Assembly: GCF_048060095.1 (NCBI RefSeq)
Contig: NZ_JBLUOA010000003.1
Span: 225,993 to 289,992 of the forward strand
Length of the DNA: 64,000 bases
DNA from: JBLUOA01 sp048060095
GTDB taxonomy: Bacteria > Pseudomonadota > Alphaproteobacteria > Rhodobacterales > Rhodobacteraceae
Reading direction: 5' to 3'
Positions 40,906-49,178 of the stretch are shown here, one piece after another (the stretch's first letter is position 1; each line of letters begins with the position of its first letter). Made by a program: the position numbers and the translations under genes. Under the pieces are notes generated by a model. It was given only the letters and a program-made list of their open reading frames with translations. It ran no database searches and was not told where the DNA came from.

Positions 40906-41631
40906 ATGGAGTGGCGTGATCAAGGGGTTGTTCTGGCGGTCCGTCGCCACGGAGAAACCTCTGCAATCCTCGAAGTATTCACCGAAAATCACGGGCGGCA
41001 CGCCGGTGTCGTGCGGGGTGGAACATCCCGCAAAATCGCGCCGGTTTTGCAGCCCGGCAATCAGGTTGACGTGACTTGGCGCGCGCGGCTCGAAGATCAC
41101 CTTGGCAGTTTCGCGGTCGAACCGATCCGCAGCCGCGCGGCGGGTGTAATGGACGACCGGCTGGCGCTTGCCGGTCTGAACGCCATCAGCGCCCTGCTAA
41201 GTTTCGCCCTGCCAGAGCGGGAAGCGCACCCACAAATCTACGTGCGATCCGTTACCCTGTTCGACCTTCTCGGCGCGACCGACGCGTGGCCGCTCGCCTA
41301 TCTGCGCTGGGAACTCGCGCTACTTGAAGAGGTGGGCTTTGGCCTCGACCTTACCCGCTGTGCGGTGACGGGCAGCCGCGATGACCTTGCCTATGTCTCC
41401 CCCCGAACGGGCCGGGCCGTCAGCAAGCAGGGCGCTGGCGAATGGTCTGACAAGCTGCTGCCGCTTCCGATGTGCCTGCTCGGACAGGGGCCGGTCAGCG
41501 ATGCGGAAATTCTCGATGGTCTCGTCACGACCGGGCACTTCCTGAAGACCCAGCTTGCCCCTGCGCTTGGAAACATTCCGCTGCCTGCCGCGCGGCAGCG
41601 TTTGATCGACCGGCTTTCGCGTCAGGGCTGA
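40906..41631 (+). CDS. recO: DNA repair protein RecO
   Basis: RecF-pathway mediator that loads RecA and anneals SSB-coated DNA. The 241-residue protein has the N-terminal OB fold (about 1-80; MEWRDQGVVLAVRRHGE and VRGGTSRK) and the helical C-terminal domain (LRWELALLEEVGFGLDLTRCAVTG). AGGA precedes the ATG. It closes the folK...recO run; its stop overlaps that of the convergent META-domain lipoprotein gene by 10 bases. Confidence 0.95.
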   Translation: MEWRDQGVVLAVRRHGETSAILEVFTENHGRHAGVVRGGTSRKIAPVLQPGNQVDVTWRARLEDHLGSFAVEPIRSRAAGVMDDRLALAGLNAISALLSFALPEREAHPQIYVRSVTLFDLLGATDAWPLAYLRWELALLEEVGFGLDLTRCAVTGSRDDLAYVSPRTGRAVSKQGAGEWSDKLLPLPMCLLGQGPVSDAEILDGLVTTGHFLKTQLAPALGNIPLPAARQRLIDRLSRQG

Positions 41632-42014
41632 CGGCGAAACACCATCTCTCCACCGGCTTCATTTGACAGGATCAAGGTGCCGCCCGCGACCTCCGCAAGG
41701 GTCATCTGGCCGAGCGCATTAAGAAACGCGATTTCCTCGGACATCGCCGAACACGCCCGCTTGGTCGCGCCGATGCGTTCGATTGATATCCACGGATAGG
41801 GCGCGGTCTGCTCTCCAAAATAGCGGTTGCAGGGCGCTTCCCCGGCGATCTTGCCCTCTTCTGGAAACGCGAGCGTTGCCCGTTCGGAAAACGTGGTCCC
41901 GTTGAGCTCGGCCAAGACCCAAACGGCCTCAGGGTCGGCGTAGCCGGAAATTGTCTCATCCCCATAGCAGGCGGCAAGAAACGCGAAAGGAACGGAGAGC
42001 ATTAAACGTCTCAT
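41622..42014 (-). CDS. META-domain lipoprotein (HslJ-like)
   Basis: A 130-residue secreted protein with a lipobox (FAFLAACYG, Cys at 16), predicted to be envelope-anchored. The mature part is a META/HslJ-type domain: WVLAELNGTTF at the start, GEAPCNRYFGEQ in the middle and RACSAMSEEIAFLNAL near the end, with two cysteines placed as in META domains. HslJ-like proteins are linked to stress or antibiotic tolerance, without a defined activity. Convergent overlap with recO. Confidence 0.8.
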   Translation of the reverse strand: MRRLMLSVPFAFLAACYGDETISGYADPEAVWVLAELNGTTFSERATLAFPEEGKIAGEAPCNRYFGEQTAPYPWISIERIGATKRACSAMSEEIAFLNALGQMTLAEVAGGTLILSNEAGGEMVFRRQP

Positions 42015-42035
42015 CCCGCTCCCTTAGCACGATGT

Positions 42036-42068
42036 TTCATCTTGCTTCAAATACTCCCGCCGGAGGCA
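42036..42068. repeat. Interspersed intergenic repeat, copy 2
   Basis: TTCATCTTGCTTCAAATACTC followed by CCGCCGGAGGC, in the 74-base gap between the META-domain lipoprotein and the 3' end of mcd. It shares TTCATCTTGC...AAATACTC with the copy at 5949-5990 (there on the minus strand). The CCGCCGG end is partly palindromic. Confidence 0.55.
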
Positions 42069-42088
42069 TAAAAGTTATTGCGCCGCGC

Positions 42089-43780
42089 CTAATCCAGCAA
42101 TCGCCGTGCGATGACTTGTGCCTGAATTTCTGCCGCGCCCTCAAAAATGTTGAGGATACGGGCATCGCACAAAACCCGGCTTATCTGGTATTCAAGCGCA
42201 AACCCGTTGCCGCCGTGGATTTGCAACGCGTTGTCGGCGCTCGCCCACGCAACGCGCGCACCAAGCAGTTTGGCCATCCCCGCCTCAAGATCGCACCGCT
42301 TGTCGTGATCCTTTTGCCAGGCCGAATGGTAGGTCAACTGTCGCGCGACCATGATCTCCACCGCCATCATGGCGAGCTTTCCGGCCACCCGAGGGAAGTT
42401 GATCAGCGATTTACCGAACTGCTTGCGGTCAATGGCGTATTGCATCCCAAGCTCAAGCGCGTTCTGCGCGACGCCGATGGCCCGTGCCGCCGTCTGAATT
42501 CGCGCGGATTCAAAGGTCTGCATCAACTGTTTGAAACCTTGCCCCTCGACCCCACCCAGCAGGTTGTCGGCCTTCACCTTGAAGCCATCAAAGCCAAGTT
42601 CGTATTCCTTCATGCCGCGATAGCCGAGCACTTCGATCTCGCCACCGCTCATCCCCTTGGTGGGGAACGGGTCGTCATCGGTGCCTGGCGTCTTCTCGGC
42701 CAAGAACATCGACAGGCCGCGATAATCGGTCGTGTCTGGGTCCGTCCGGGCCAGCAAGGTCATGACATGGGTGCGGGCGGCGTGGGTGATCCACGTCTTG
42801 TTGCCGGTGACGGTGTAGTCATCCCCATCCTTCACCGCGCGCGTGCGCAAGCTGCCGAGGTCCGAACCCGTATTCGGCTCCGTAAATACCGCCGTCGGTA
42901 GAATTTCCGCGCTGGCGATTTTGGGTAGCCATTGCACCTTCTGCTCCTCCGTGCCGCCGCACAGGATAAGCTCCGCCGCGATTTCCGACCGAGTGCCGAG
43001 CGATCCGACACCGATATAGCCGCGTGACAACTCCTCCGACACGACAACCATTGACGCCTTGGACAGCCCGAAACCGCCGTGATCCTCGGGGATCGTAAGG
43101 CCAAAGACGCCCATCTCGGCCAGTTCTTCGATGATCTCCATCGGGATGAGTTCGTCGTTCAGGTGCCAGTCATGGGCATTCGGCACGACGCGATCATCGG
43201 CAAAGCGGCGGAACTGCGCGCGGATCATCTCCAGCTCTTCATCAAGGCCGGAAGCGCCGAAGGTGGCGTGGCCGTGATTGTCCTGCATAAGCGCCGCCAG
43301 CCGCATCCGGGCCGCGTTGCTGTTCCCGGATTGGCTTAGCGTCATGATTTCAGGCGTCATCAGCAGGCGCTGATCGTCTTGCGATAGGCCGATATCCTGA
43401 AGGCGGGCAATCTCTCCCTGGCTCATCGGGATGCCGCCGTAGATTTGCCAAAGGTATTCACCGAACGCGATTTGGTGGATCAACTGCTCCATCTCGCCAA
43501 AGCGGTCGTCGGTTTCCAGCCGTTCCGCCCAATGCTGCATCTGCGTAAGCGATTCTACATATGTGGCGAGCCATGAAAGTGCATGTGCAGCATGTTGGTT
43601 CTGCTCCAGCAATGCGCCAGAGATCCGATCCCCATCCGTCACCAGTGCGCGGAGCGAAGATTTCGCCTTTTCGAGCAAATTTATCAGCGGTTCAACGGTC
43701 GCGCCGGTCAGCACCAGAAGATCGGGAAGTATCGGATTCTGTGTCATTGCTATACCTGCGTCTTGTCCGTCGTGGGGCAT
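42089..43780 (-). CDS. mcd: Methylsuccinyl-CoA dehydrogenase
   Basis: Flavoprotein acyl-CoA dehydrogenase oxidising (2S)-methylsuccinyl-CoA to mesaconyl-CoA in the ethylmalonyl-CoA pathway. The 563-residue protein has the long N-terminal extension of Mcd (about 1-160, with SGALLEQNQHAAHALSW and GGIPMSQGEIARL), then the three-part ACAD domain (about 175-563) with FTEPNTGSDLGS, VTGNKTWITHAA, ARAIGVAQNALE and the C-terminal QIHGGNGFALEYQISRVLCD. AAAGGTGAG lies just before the chosen ATG; the frame upstream to 43903 runs through an A/T-rich promoter region. Its electron acceptor EtfAB is encoded at 54073-55757. Other ACADs lack this N-terminus. Confidence 0.87.
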   Translation of the reverse strand: MPHDGQDAGIAMTQNPILPDLLVLTGATVEPLINLLEKAKSSLRALVTDGDRISGALLEQNQHAAHALSWLATYVESLTQMQHWAERLETDDRFGEMEQLIHQIAFGEYLWQIYGGIPMSQGEIARLQDIGLSQDDQRLLMTPEIMTLSQSGNSNAARMRLAALMQDNHGHATFGASGLDEELEMIRAQFRRFADDRVVPNAHDWHLNDELIPMEIIEELAEMGVFGLTIPEDHGGFGLSKASMVVVSEELSRGYIGVGSLGTRSEIAAELILCGGTEEQKVQWLPKIASAEILPTAVFTEPNTGSDLGSLRTRAVKDGDDYTVTGNKTWITHAARTHVMTLLARTDPDTTDYRGLSMFLAEKTPGTDDDPFPTKGMSGGEIEVLGYRGMKEYELGFDGFKVKADNLLGGVEGQGFKQLMQTFESARIQTAARAIGVAQNALELGMQYAIDRKQFGKSLINFPRVAGKLAMMAVEIMVARQLTYHSAWQKDHDKRCDLEAGMAKLLGARVAWASADNALQIHGGNGFALEYQISRVLCDARILNIFEGAAEIQAQVIARRLLD

Positions 43781-43981
43781 GAACTCACCTTTGAATTTCG
43801 TCTTGTCGTGGATAATGACTTTGCAGATGCAGCGCAACTTAAATACGCAGGAGTGCATTTTTTTGTATTTTAATAACAAAGTTTCGATTGACCTATTGGG
43901 CAAAGCTTCGATTTTCCGCCGTGATGGCTTGTCAATCCGCGCGGCGCGGCGCAGAGGAAGAACATACAGGAAAGGAAGCCT
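43781..43981. promoter_or_regulatory. Divergent promoter region of mcd and the TauE/SafE gene
   Basis: A 201-base intergenic region clearly richer in A+T than its surroundings, with an A/T tract (43857-43882) suited to promoter melting or curvature. The mcd ribosome-binding site (AAAGGTGAG, minus) and a GGAAAGGAAG-type site before the permease ATG (43970-43979) mark its ends. No regulator motif is recognised. Confidence 0.45.
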
Positions 43982-44746
43982 ATGGAACTGATCGGAAACC
44001 TCGGCGCGGGCGGCGTTCTGCTGATGTTTCTGATCGGGTTGTTTGCCGGGTTGGTCAAAGGCGCCGTCGGCTTTGCGATGCCAACCATCCTGATTTCGGG
44101 CCTTAGCTCTTTCCTACCTGTCGATATCGCGCTGGGCGTTCTTATACTGCCGACCCTCGCGACCAACATGGCGCAGGCGTTGCGGCAGGGGTTGGACGCC
44201 GCTTGGGACACCATCCGGCGGTTCAGGCTGTTTCTGATCGTCGGGTTTGTCTGCCTCGTGACCAGCGCACAGCTTGTTCCGGTTCTGGCACCGCGTACGC
44301 TCTTCCTCGCGATTGGTATTCCGGTGACGATATTCGCGGTAGTGCAGCTTTTCCGTTGGCGGCCACAAATACGGCCCGAAATGCGCCGCCGGGCAGAGGT
44401 TGCGATGGCCGCCATCGCGGGCAGTATTGGCGGCGTGTCGGGCGTTTGGGGGCCGCCGACCGTGCTGTATCTGACCGCGATTGACGCGCCGAAGCGTGAC
44501 AGCGTCCGGGCGCAGGGGGTAATTTACGGCCTGGGCGCACTGGCGCTGATGTCGGCACATTTGATGACGGGTGTCGTGTCGAGCGCAACCCTGCCCGTGT
44601 CTTCCTTGATGTTGATACCAGCCGGGATCGGCATGTGGTTCGGATTTCAGGTGCAGGATCGGTTGGATCAGGAACGGTTCCGGAAGCTCACGTTGTTCGT
44701 CCTGATGATCGCAGGGCTGAACCTGATCCGACGCGGCTTGGTCTGA
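43982..44746 (+). CDS. TauE/SafE-family (DUF81) membrane permease
   Basis: A 254-residue inner-membrane protein with about eight segments in two homologous halves: FLIGLFAGLVKGAVGFAMP near the start and AGSIGGVSGVWGPPTVLYL in the middle, the family's paired glycine-rich motif. TauE/SafE proteins are sulfite, sulfoacetate or other organic-anion exporters or permeases. It stands 30 kb from the taurine genes and diverges from mcd, so a C4/C5 acid is as plausible as sulfite. It ends convergent with pckA, with a terminator hairpin between. Confidence 0.87.
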   Translation: MELIGNLGAGGVLLMFLIGLFAGLVKGAVGFAMPTILISGLSSFLPVDIALGVLILPTLATNMAQALRQGLDAAWDTIRRFRLFLIVGFVCLVTSAQLVPVLAPRTLFLAIGIPVTIFAVVQLFRWRPQIRPEMRRRAEVAMAAIAGSIGGVSGVWGPPTVLYLTAIDAPKRDSVRAQGVIYGLGALALMSAHLMTGVVSSATLPVSSLMLIPAGIGMWFGFQVQDRLDQERFRKLTLFVLMIAGLNLIRRGLV

Positions 44747-44753
44747 AACGAAA

Positions 44754-44775
44754 ACGGCCGCCCGAGGGCGACCGT
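44754..44775 (-). terminator. Terminator between pckA and the TauE/SafE gene
   Basis: Arms ACGGCCGCCC (44754-44763) and GGGCGACCGT (44766-44775) pair with one mismatch around a two-base apex. On the minus strand the stem is followed by TTTTCGTTTC, a T-rich tail, 24 bases after the pckA stop. It may act for both convergent genes. Confidence 0.7.
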
Positions 44776-44799
44776 CTGGGGTGTGATCTTACGCGCCGG

Positions 44800-46395
44800 T
44801 CAACCGATGGCGACGGCCTTCACATCGTCGTCGATATAGGCTTCGTATTGCGAGAAGTTGCTGGCGAACATATCCACCAGTTTCTTTGCCTGCCGATCAT
44901 AAGCTTCGGGGTTGTCCCAAGTGCGGCGCGGTTCAAGCAGGATGTCGGGCACGCCGGGCACCGAAACCGGAACGTCGAAGCCGAAATTCGCATCCTTGCG
45001 GAAATCCGCATCGGCCAGTGTGCCGTCGAGCGCGGCGGTCAGCAGCGCACGGGTCGCTTTGATCGGCATCCGGCTGCCCGTGCCGTATGCGCCGCCAGTC
45101 CAGCCGGTGTTGACCAACCAGCAGGTCGCGCCGTGCTTCGCGATCTTTTCGCGCAACAGGTTGCCGTAAGCCTCAGGTCGGCGGGGCATGAAGGGCGCGC
45201 CGAAGCAAGTTGAGAACGTCGGTTCAGGCTCCGTCACGCCGCGTTCGGTGCCTGCGACTTTTGACGTGAAGCCGGACAGGAAGTGATACATCGCCTGCGC
45301 CGGGGTCAGCCGCGCGATGGGCGGCAGCACGCCAAACGCGTCGCAGGTCAGCATGATGATGTTTTTCGGATGACCACCCAGCGAGGTGCTTGACGCGTTC
45401 GAGATGTAATGCAGCGGGTAGGCGCAGCGCATGTTCGCGGTCAGGCTGTCATCCGCGAAGTCGAGTTCCTTGGTCTCCGGGTCGAACACCATGTTCTCGA
45501 TCACGGTTCCGAACTTGGTCGTGGTCGCGAAAATCTCTGGCTCCGCCTCTTCCGACAGGTTGATCGTTTTGGCGTAGCAGCCACCTTCGAAGTTGAAAGT
45601 GCCGCGATCAGACCAGCCGTGTTCGTCGTCGCCGATCAGAACACGCTCAGGATCAGCGGACAGCGTTGTTTTACCGGTTCCGCTAAGGCCAAAGAAGATC
45701 GCCGTATCGACCGGATTGCCCGGCGCGTGGTTGGCTGAGCAGTGCATCGGCATGATGCCCTTGGCTGGCAGCATGTAGTTCAAAAGGGTAAAGACCGATT
45801 TCTTATTCTCACCCGCGTATTCCGTGCCGCCGATCAGGATCAGCTTCTTGTCGAAGTTCAGCGCGACGACGGTTTCGGATCGGCAGCCATGTTTTTTTGG
45901 GTCGGCTTTGAAGCTGGGGCAGTTGATGACGGTGAATTCGGGCACGAATTCATCAAGTTCATCCCGGTCGGGGCGCCGCAGCAAATGGCGAATGAAAAGA
46001 CCGTGCCACGCAAGCTCTGTGACCATGCGCACGTCAAGGCGATGCGCGGAATCGGCACCGCCGAACAGATCCTGCACGAAATAATCGCGCCCCTTCATAT
46101 GGGCGAGGATGTCAGCGTGAAGCTTGTCGAACGCAGCAGGCTCCATCGGCGCGTTGTTTTCCCACCAGATGGAGTCTTCGACGCTATCGGTGCGGACGAC
46201 GAATTTATCGTTGGGTGAACGGCCAGTATGCTTGCCGGTCGAGACGAGGAACGCCCCGCCTTGGCCAAGCGTGCCTTCGCTGCGCGTCAGCGCCGCTTCG
46301 ATCAGCGCCGGTTCCATGAGGTTGTAGTAGACGTTTCCAAGACCTGTGATGCCTTGATCATCCAGTCGGTGTGCGGGGTTTACCCGTCCGGTCAT
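44800..46395 (-). CDS. pckA: Phosphoenolpyruvate carboxykinase (ATP)
   Basis: Converts oxaloacetate and ATP to PEP and CO2, the entry to gluconeogenesis from acids and C2 compounds. The 531-residue protein has STGKHTGRSPNDKF at the substrate site, the HGCRSETVVALNFDKK region, the kinase-1 loop GLSGTGKTTLS and kinase-2 LIGDDEHGW, and the C-terminal NTGWTGGAYGTGSRM. The start MTGRVNPAHRLDD is chosen by normal family length and a GGGAG site 8 bases upstream; the frame is open 50 codons further. It diverges from chvI, as in many alphaproteobacteria, across 352 bases with a tandem repeat. Confidence 0.95.
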   Translation of the reverse strand: MTGRVNPAHRLDDQGITGLGNVYYNLMEPALIEAALTRSEGTLGQGGAFLVSTGKHTGRSPNDKFVVRTDSVEDSIWWENNAPMEPAAFDKLHADILAHMKGRDYFVQDLFGGADSAHRLDVRMVTELAWHGLFIRHLLRRPDRDELDEFVPEFTVINCPSFKADPKKHGCRSETVVALNFDKKLILIGGTEYAGENKKSVFTLLNYMLPAKGIMPMHCSANHAPGNPVDTAIFFGLSGTGKTTLSADPERVLIGDDEHGWSDRGTFNFEGGCYAKTINLSEEAEPEIFATTTKFGTVIENMVFDPETKELDFADDSLTANMRCAYPLHYISNASSTSLGGHPKNIIMLTCDAFGVLPPIARLTPAQAMYHFLSGFTSKVAGTERGVTEPEPTFSTCFGAPFMPRRPEAYGNLLREKIAKHGATCWLVNTGWTGGAYGTGSRMPIKATRALLTAALDGTLADADFRKDANFGFDVPVSVPGVPDILLEPRRTWDNPEAYDRQAKKLVDMFASNFSQYEAYIDDDVKAVAIG

Positions 46396-46747
46396 CTGCA
46401 ATGCTCCCGTCGCCGCATATCTGTCGGCGTGTCTTAGGGGTTCAATCCCGGCGCCGATATTCGCGTCGCGCCGATCAGACCGGGGCTGGCCTGACAGCTT
46501 CGTCATAACATGCGGTTTCTTTGGATGAACAGGACGCTTTCGCACAGTTAGCGCAACCAGATCGAGGTTAGCGCAACCATTGAGCGAAAGAAGTGAGACA
46601 TATTAGCAATTGCTTGCCGTTTTTTGACCAGAAAAGGCGGTATGAGAGACGGTGATTCGCACTTAATAGTTGATTCGCCGGGTTGGAAACCGGAGAATAT
46701 GACGAAAAAACAGGCAGAAAAGAACAATAATTATAAGGAACCCACCC
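46396..46747. other. Intergenic region pckA-chvI (352 bases, no gene)
   Basis: The only gene-free stretch over 300 bases. From left to right it holds the pckA leader, a G+C-rich part (46430-46500), the tandem repeat at 46547-46579, and then an A/T-rich chvI leader with AAGGAA (46735-46740) 7 bases before the chvI ATG. Both promoters must lie here. I see no small gene or RNA; a tRNA T-arm-like GGTTCAATCCC at 46439 does not fold as a tRNA. Confidence 0.7.
46547..46579. promoter_or_regulatory. Tandem direct repeat in the pckA-chvI promoter region
   Basis: GTTAGCGCAACCA occurs at 46547-46559 and again at 46567-46579, identical over 13 bases with 20-bp periodicity, so both copies face the same side of the helix. 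This fits a tandem site for an OmpR/PhoB-type regulator such as ChvI or a pckA regulator. It lies about 150 bases from the pckA start and 170 from the chvI start. Confidence 0.55.
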
Positions 46748-47449
46748 ATGTCGAGAATCGCACTGGTGGATGACGACAGGAATATTCTGACGTCCGTCTC
46801 AATTACCCTCGAAGCAGAAGGCTTCGACGTTGAAACCTACAATGACGGGCAATCCGCGTTGGATGCCTTCAACAAGCGTATGCCGGACATGGCCGTTCTG
46901 GACATCAAGATGCCGCGGATGGACGGCATGGACCTGCTCCAGCGGTTGCGTCAGAAAACGTCGATGCCCGTGATCTTCCTCACCTCCAAAGACGATGAGA
47001 TTGATGAAGTTCTGGGCCTTCGCATGGGCGCGGATGACTACGTCAAAAAACCGTTCTCTCAGCGTCTTTTGGTAGAGCGGATTCGCGCGCTTTTGCGTCG
47101 GCAGGAAGCGATTGAAAATGACGAGGTCGCGACCGAAGAGGACCAGAAGGTTATCGTTCGGGGTGAACTGTCGATGGACCCGCTGCGCCATTCGGTGATG
47201 TGGAAGGGCATGGATGTGTCGCTGACCGTGACGGAATTCCTGCTGTTGCAGGCGCTGGCGCAACGGCCCGGTTTCGTGAAAAGCCGCGATCAGTTGATGG
47301 ACGTCGCCTATGACGATCAGGTCTATGTCGACGACCGCACAATCGACAGCCACATCAAGCGTCTGCGGAAGAAGATGCGGAACACTGATCCTGAGTTTTC
47401 TGCGATTGAGACGCTCTACGGCATCGGATACAGATACAACGAAGAGTGA
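46748..47449 (+). CDS. chvI: Two-component response regulator ChvI
   Basis: OmpR/PhoB-family regulator of the ChvG-ChvI system, which in alphaproteobacteria responds to acid or envelope stress and controls host interaction and central metabolism. The 233-residue protein has a receiver domain (1-120) with the acidic pair in ALVDDDRN, phospho-acceptor D52 in AVLDIKMPRMDG and the conserved Lys of YVKKPFS, followed by a winged-helix DNA-binding domain (about 135-230). AAGGAA precedes the start. The chvG GTG overlaps its stop (GTGA). Confidence 0.95.
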   Translation: MSRIALVDDDRNILTSVSITLEAEGFDVETYNDGQSALDAFNKRMPDMAVLDIKMPRMDGMDLLQRLRQKTSMPVIFLTSKDDEIDEVLGLRMGADDYVKKPFSQRLLVERIRALLRRQEAIENDEVATEEDQKVIVRGELSMDPLRHSVMWKGMDVSLTVTEFLLLQALAQRPGFVKSRDQLMDVAYDDQVYVDDRTIDSHIKRLRKKMRNTDPEFSAIETLYGIGYRYNEE

Positions 47450-49176
47450 CGCTGACCCTGGGGAAGAAATTGCGCAGCCCAAAGCGACCAAATCAAACTG
47501 ATGTTGTTCTGGGCGAAGACTGGGTTGGAGCAGACAGTGACGTTGACACCGAAATGCGCTCGCGGCGTGAGCGGCGCGGGTATGTGTCGCTCAACCGATC
47601 GCCGCTGGCACGGAAAATCATCACCTTCAACCTGATGGCGCTGATCTTTCTGGTTGCGGGTGTTCTGTTCCTTAATCCATTTCGCGACAGCCTCGTCTTC
47701 CAGCGCGAAGCCGGCCTTGTGGCCGAGGCGGAGCTGATTGCCGATGTTTTTGAAGCGCAGCTGCCAGAGCGAGGAGAGATCAACCTTGCCGCGCAGATTG
47801 GCGTGAACCCGGCTGAAACCCTTGCAGGGCTTGATCTTCCGGTTGGGATGGAGGTGTTCGTTTTCGACACGTCCGAACGGCTGGTGGCAACCACCGTGGG
47901 TCAACCGAGGGAGCCTGCGGCGGCCCTTGAAGGGATACAAAAGAACGAACGCAGCACGCTTATCACCGACTTTCTGAACAAGATCTGGGAAGGCATATCA
48001 GGGCTGCTTTCACCAGAGGCGGAGAACGGCGAGGAAAGCGATTTTGAAGCGCGGGCACGGGCGCTGATTACGGACGCCGCAAGCGAAGGTGCGCAAAGCA
48101 ATACCGGGCGGACTGAGGATGGTGGAACAAGCTTCTCCGTCGCCACCCCGATTGAACGTGGCGACACGGTTGTTGGCGTTCTGGCGATCACCAGCGCCGC
48201 GGGCGAGATCGATCAACTTGTCCGGCAAGAGCGGGAACAGGTGCTTCAGATGTTCGTCATCGCGATTTTGGTGTCGATCGGGCTGAGCCTTGTTCTGGCC
48301 TCGACGATTGCGAACCCGCTTTCCGACCTTGCTGCGGCGGCCGAACTAGGCCGCGACAAAGACGCCCGAAAGATGAGCCCGAGCCGCATTCGCATTCCCG
48401 ACCTGACGGCCCGACCGGATGAAATCGGGCGTCTGTCCGGCGCGCTTCGGGGTATGGTCGCAGCGCTTTATGATCGCATCGACGCCAACGAACAATTCGC
48501 CGCCGACGTCGCGCATGAAATCAAGAACCCGCTGGCAAGTCTGCGCTCCGCCGTTGGCACCCTGCGAGTCGCGCGCAAAGCGGAACAGCGTGACAAGCTG
48601 CTTGATGTGATTGATCACGACGTGCGCCGCCTGGACCGTCTGGTCAGCGATATTTCCAATGCCTCCCGCCTTGATAGTGAGTTGGTGAAAGAGGACGAGG
48701 AATCGTTCAACCTTCTCAAGATGCTCAGCAACCTGACCGCCTATCTTGGCGAAGAGGCCGGGCGCCGTGGGGTCGTCTTCATTTCTGACCTGCCGTCAGA
48801 GCCGATTGTGATTCAGGGGCTGGAGCCGCGCTTGGCGCAGGTGTTCGTCAACCTCATTACCAACGCGATTTCTTTCTGCGAAGATGGCGACGCGATCCGG
48901 GTCTGGGCGCGCCGTCGGGACAATCGCGTTCTGGTTGTGGTTGAGGATACCGGCCCCGGTATTCCCGATCAGGCGCTACACAAGATATTCAACCGTTTCT
49001 ATTCCGAACGGCCCGAGGGACAGTTCGGCAATAACTCTGGTCTCGGCCTGGCGATTTCCAAACAGATTATCGAAGCGCATGGCGGCGTGATCTGGGCCGA
49101 GAATATTCGCCCGACAGATGCCGACATCACCTCTGAACCGCTCGGCGCACGGTTTGTCGTCGGCCTTCCGATTTAG
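47446..49176 (+). CDS. chvG: Sensor histidine kinase ChvG
   Basis: Membrane kinase partner of ChvI. The 576-residue protein has a cytosolic N-terminus, TM1 (about 58-78), a periplasmic sensor region (about 79-265), TM2 (about 268-288), a HAMP domain, the dimerisation helix with phospho-accepting H357 in FAADVAHEIKNPLASL, and a HATPase_c domain with LVNLITNAISF-like N box, VEDTGPGIP and NNSGLGLAISKQI. In the Rhizobium relatives ExoS/ChvG the periplasmic ExoR represses it; no exoR is seen here. GTG start overlapping chvI. The hprK homologue begins 2 bases after its stop. Confidence 0.95.
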   Translation: MTLTLGKKLRSPKRPNQTDVVLGEDWVGADSDVDTEMRSRRERRGYVSLNRSPLARKIITFNLMALIFLVAGVLFLNPFRDSLVFQREAGLVAEAELIADVFEAQLPERGEINLAAQIGVNPAETLAGLDLPVGMEVFVFDTSERLVATTVGQPREPAAALEGIQKNERSTLITDFLNKIWEGISGLLSPEAENGEESDFEARARALITDAASEGAQSNTGRTEDGGTSFSVATPIERGDTVVGVLAITSAAGEIDQLVRQEREQVLQMFVIAILVSIGLSLVLASTIANPLSDLAAAAELGRDKDARKMSPSRIRIPDLTARPDEIGRLSGALRGMVAALYDRIDANEQFAADVAHEIKNPLASLRSAVGTLRVARKAEQRDKLLDVIDHDVRRLDRLVSDISNASRLDSELVKEDEESFNLLKMLSNLTAYLGEEAGRRGVVFISDLPSEPIVIQGLEPRLAQVFVNLITNAISFCEDGDAIRVWARRRDNRVLVVVEDTGPGIPDQALHKIFNRFYSERPEGQFGNNSGLGLAISKQIIEAHGGVIWAENIRPTDADITSEPLGARFVVGLPI

Positions 49177-49178
49177 CG

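Noticed and set aside
43563..43991. 142-codon plus-strand frame upstream of the TauE/SafE gene
   Set aside because: Antisense to the mcd 5' end and running through the A/T-rich promoter region; no similarity.
46439..46452. tRNA T-arm-like GGTTCAATCCC in the pckA-chvI region
   Set aside because: The flanking bases do not form a T stem or an acceptor stem, and no anticodon or D arm fits upstream.
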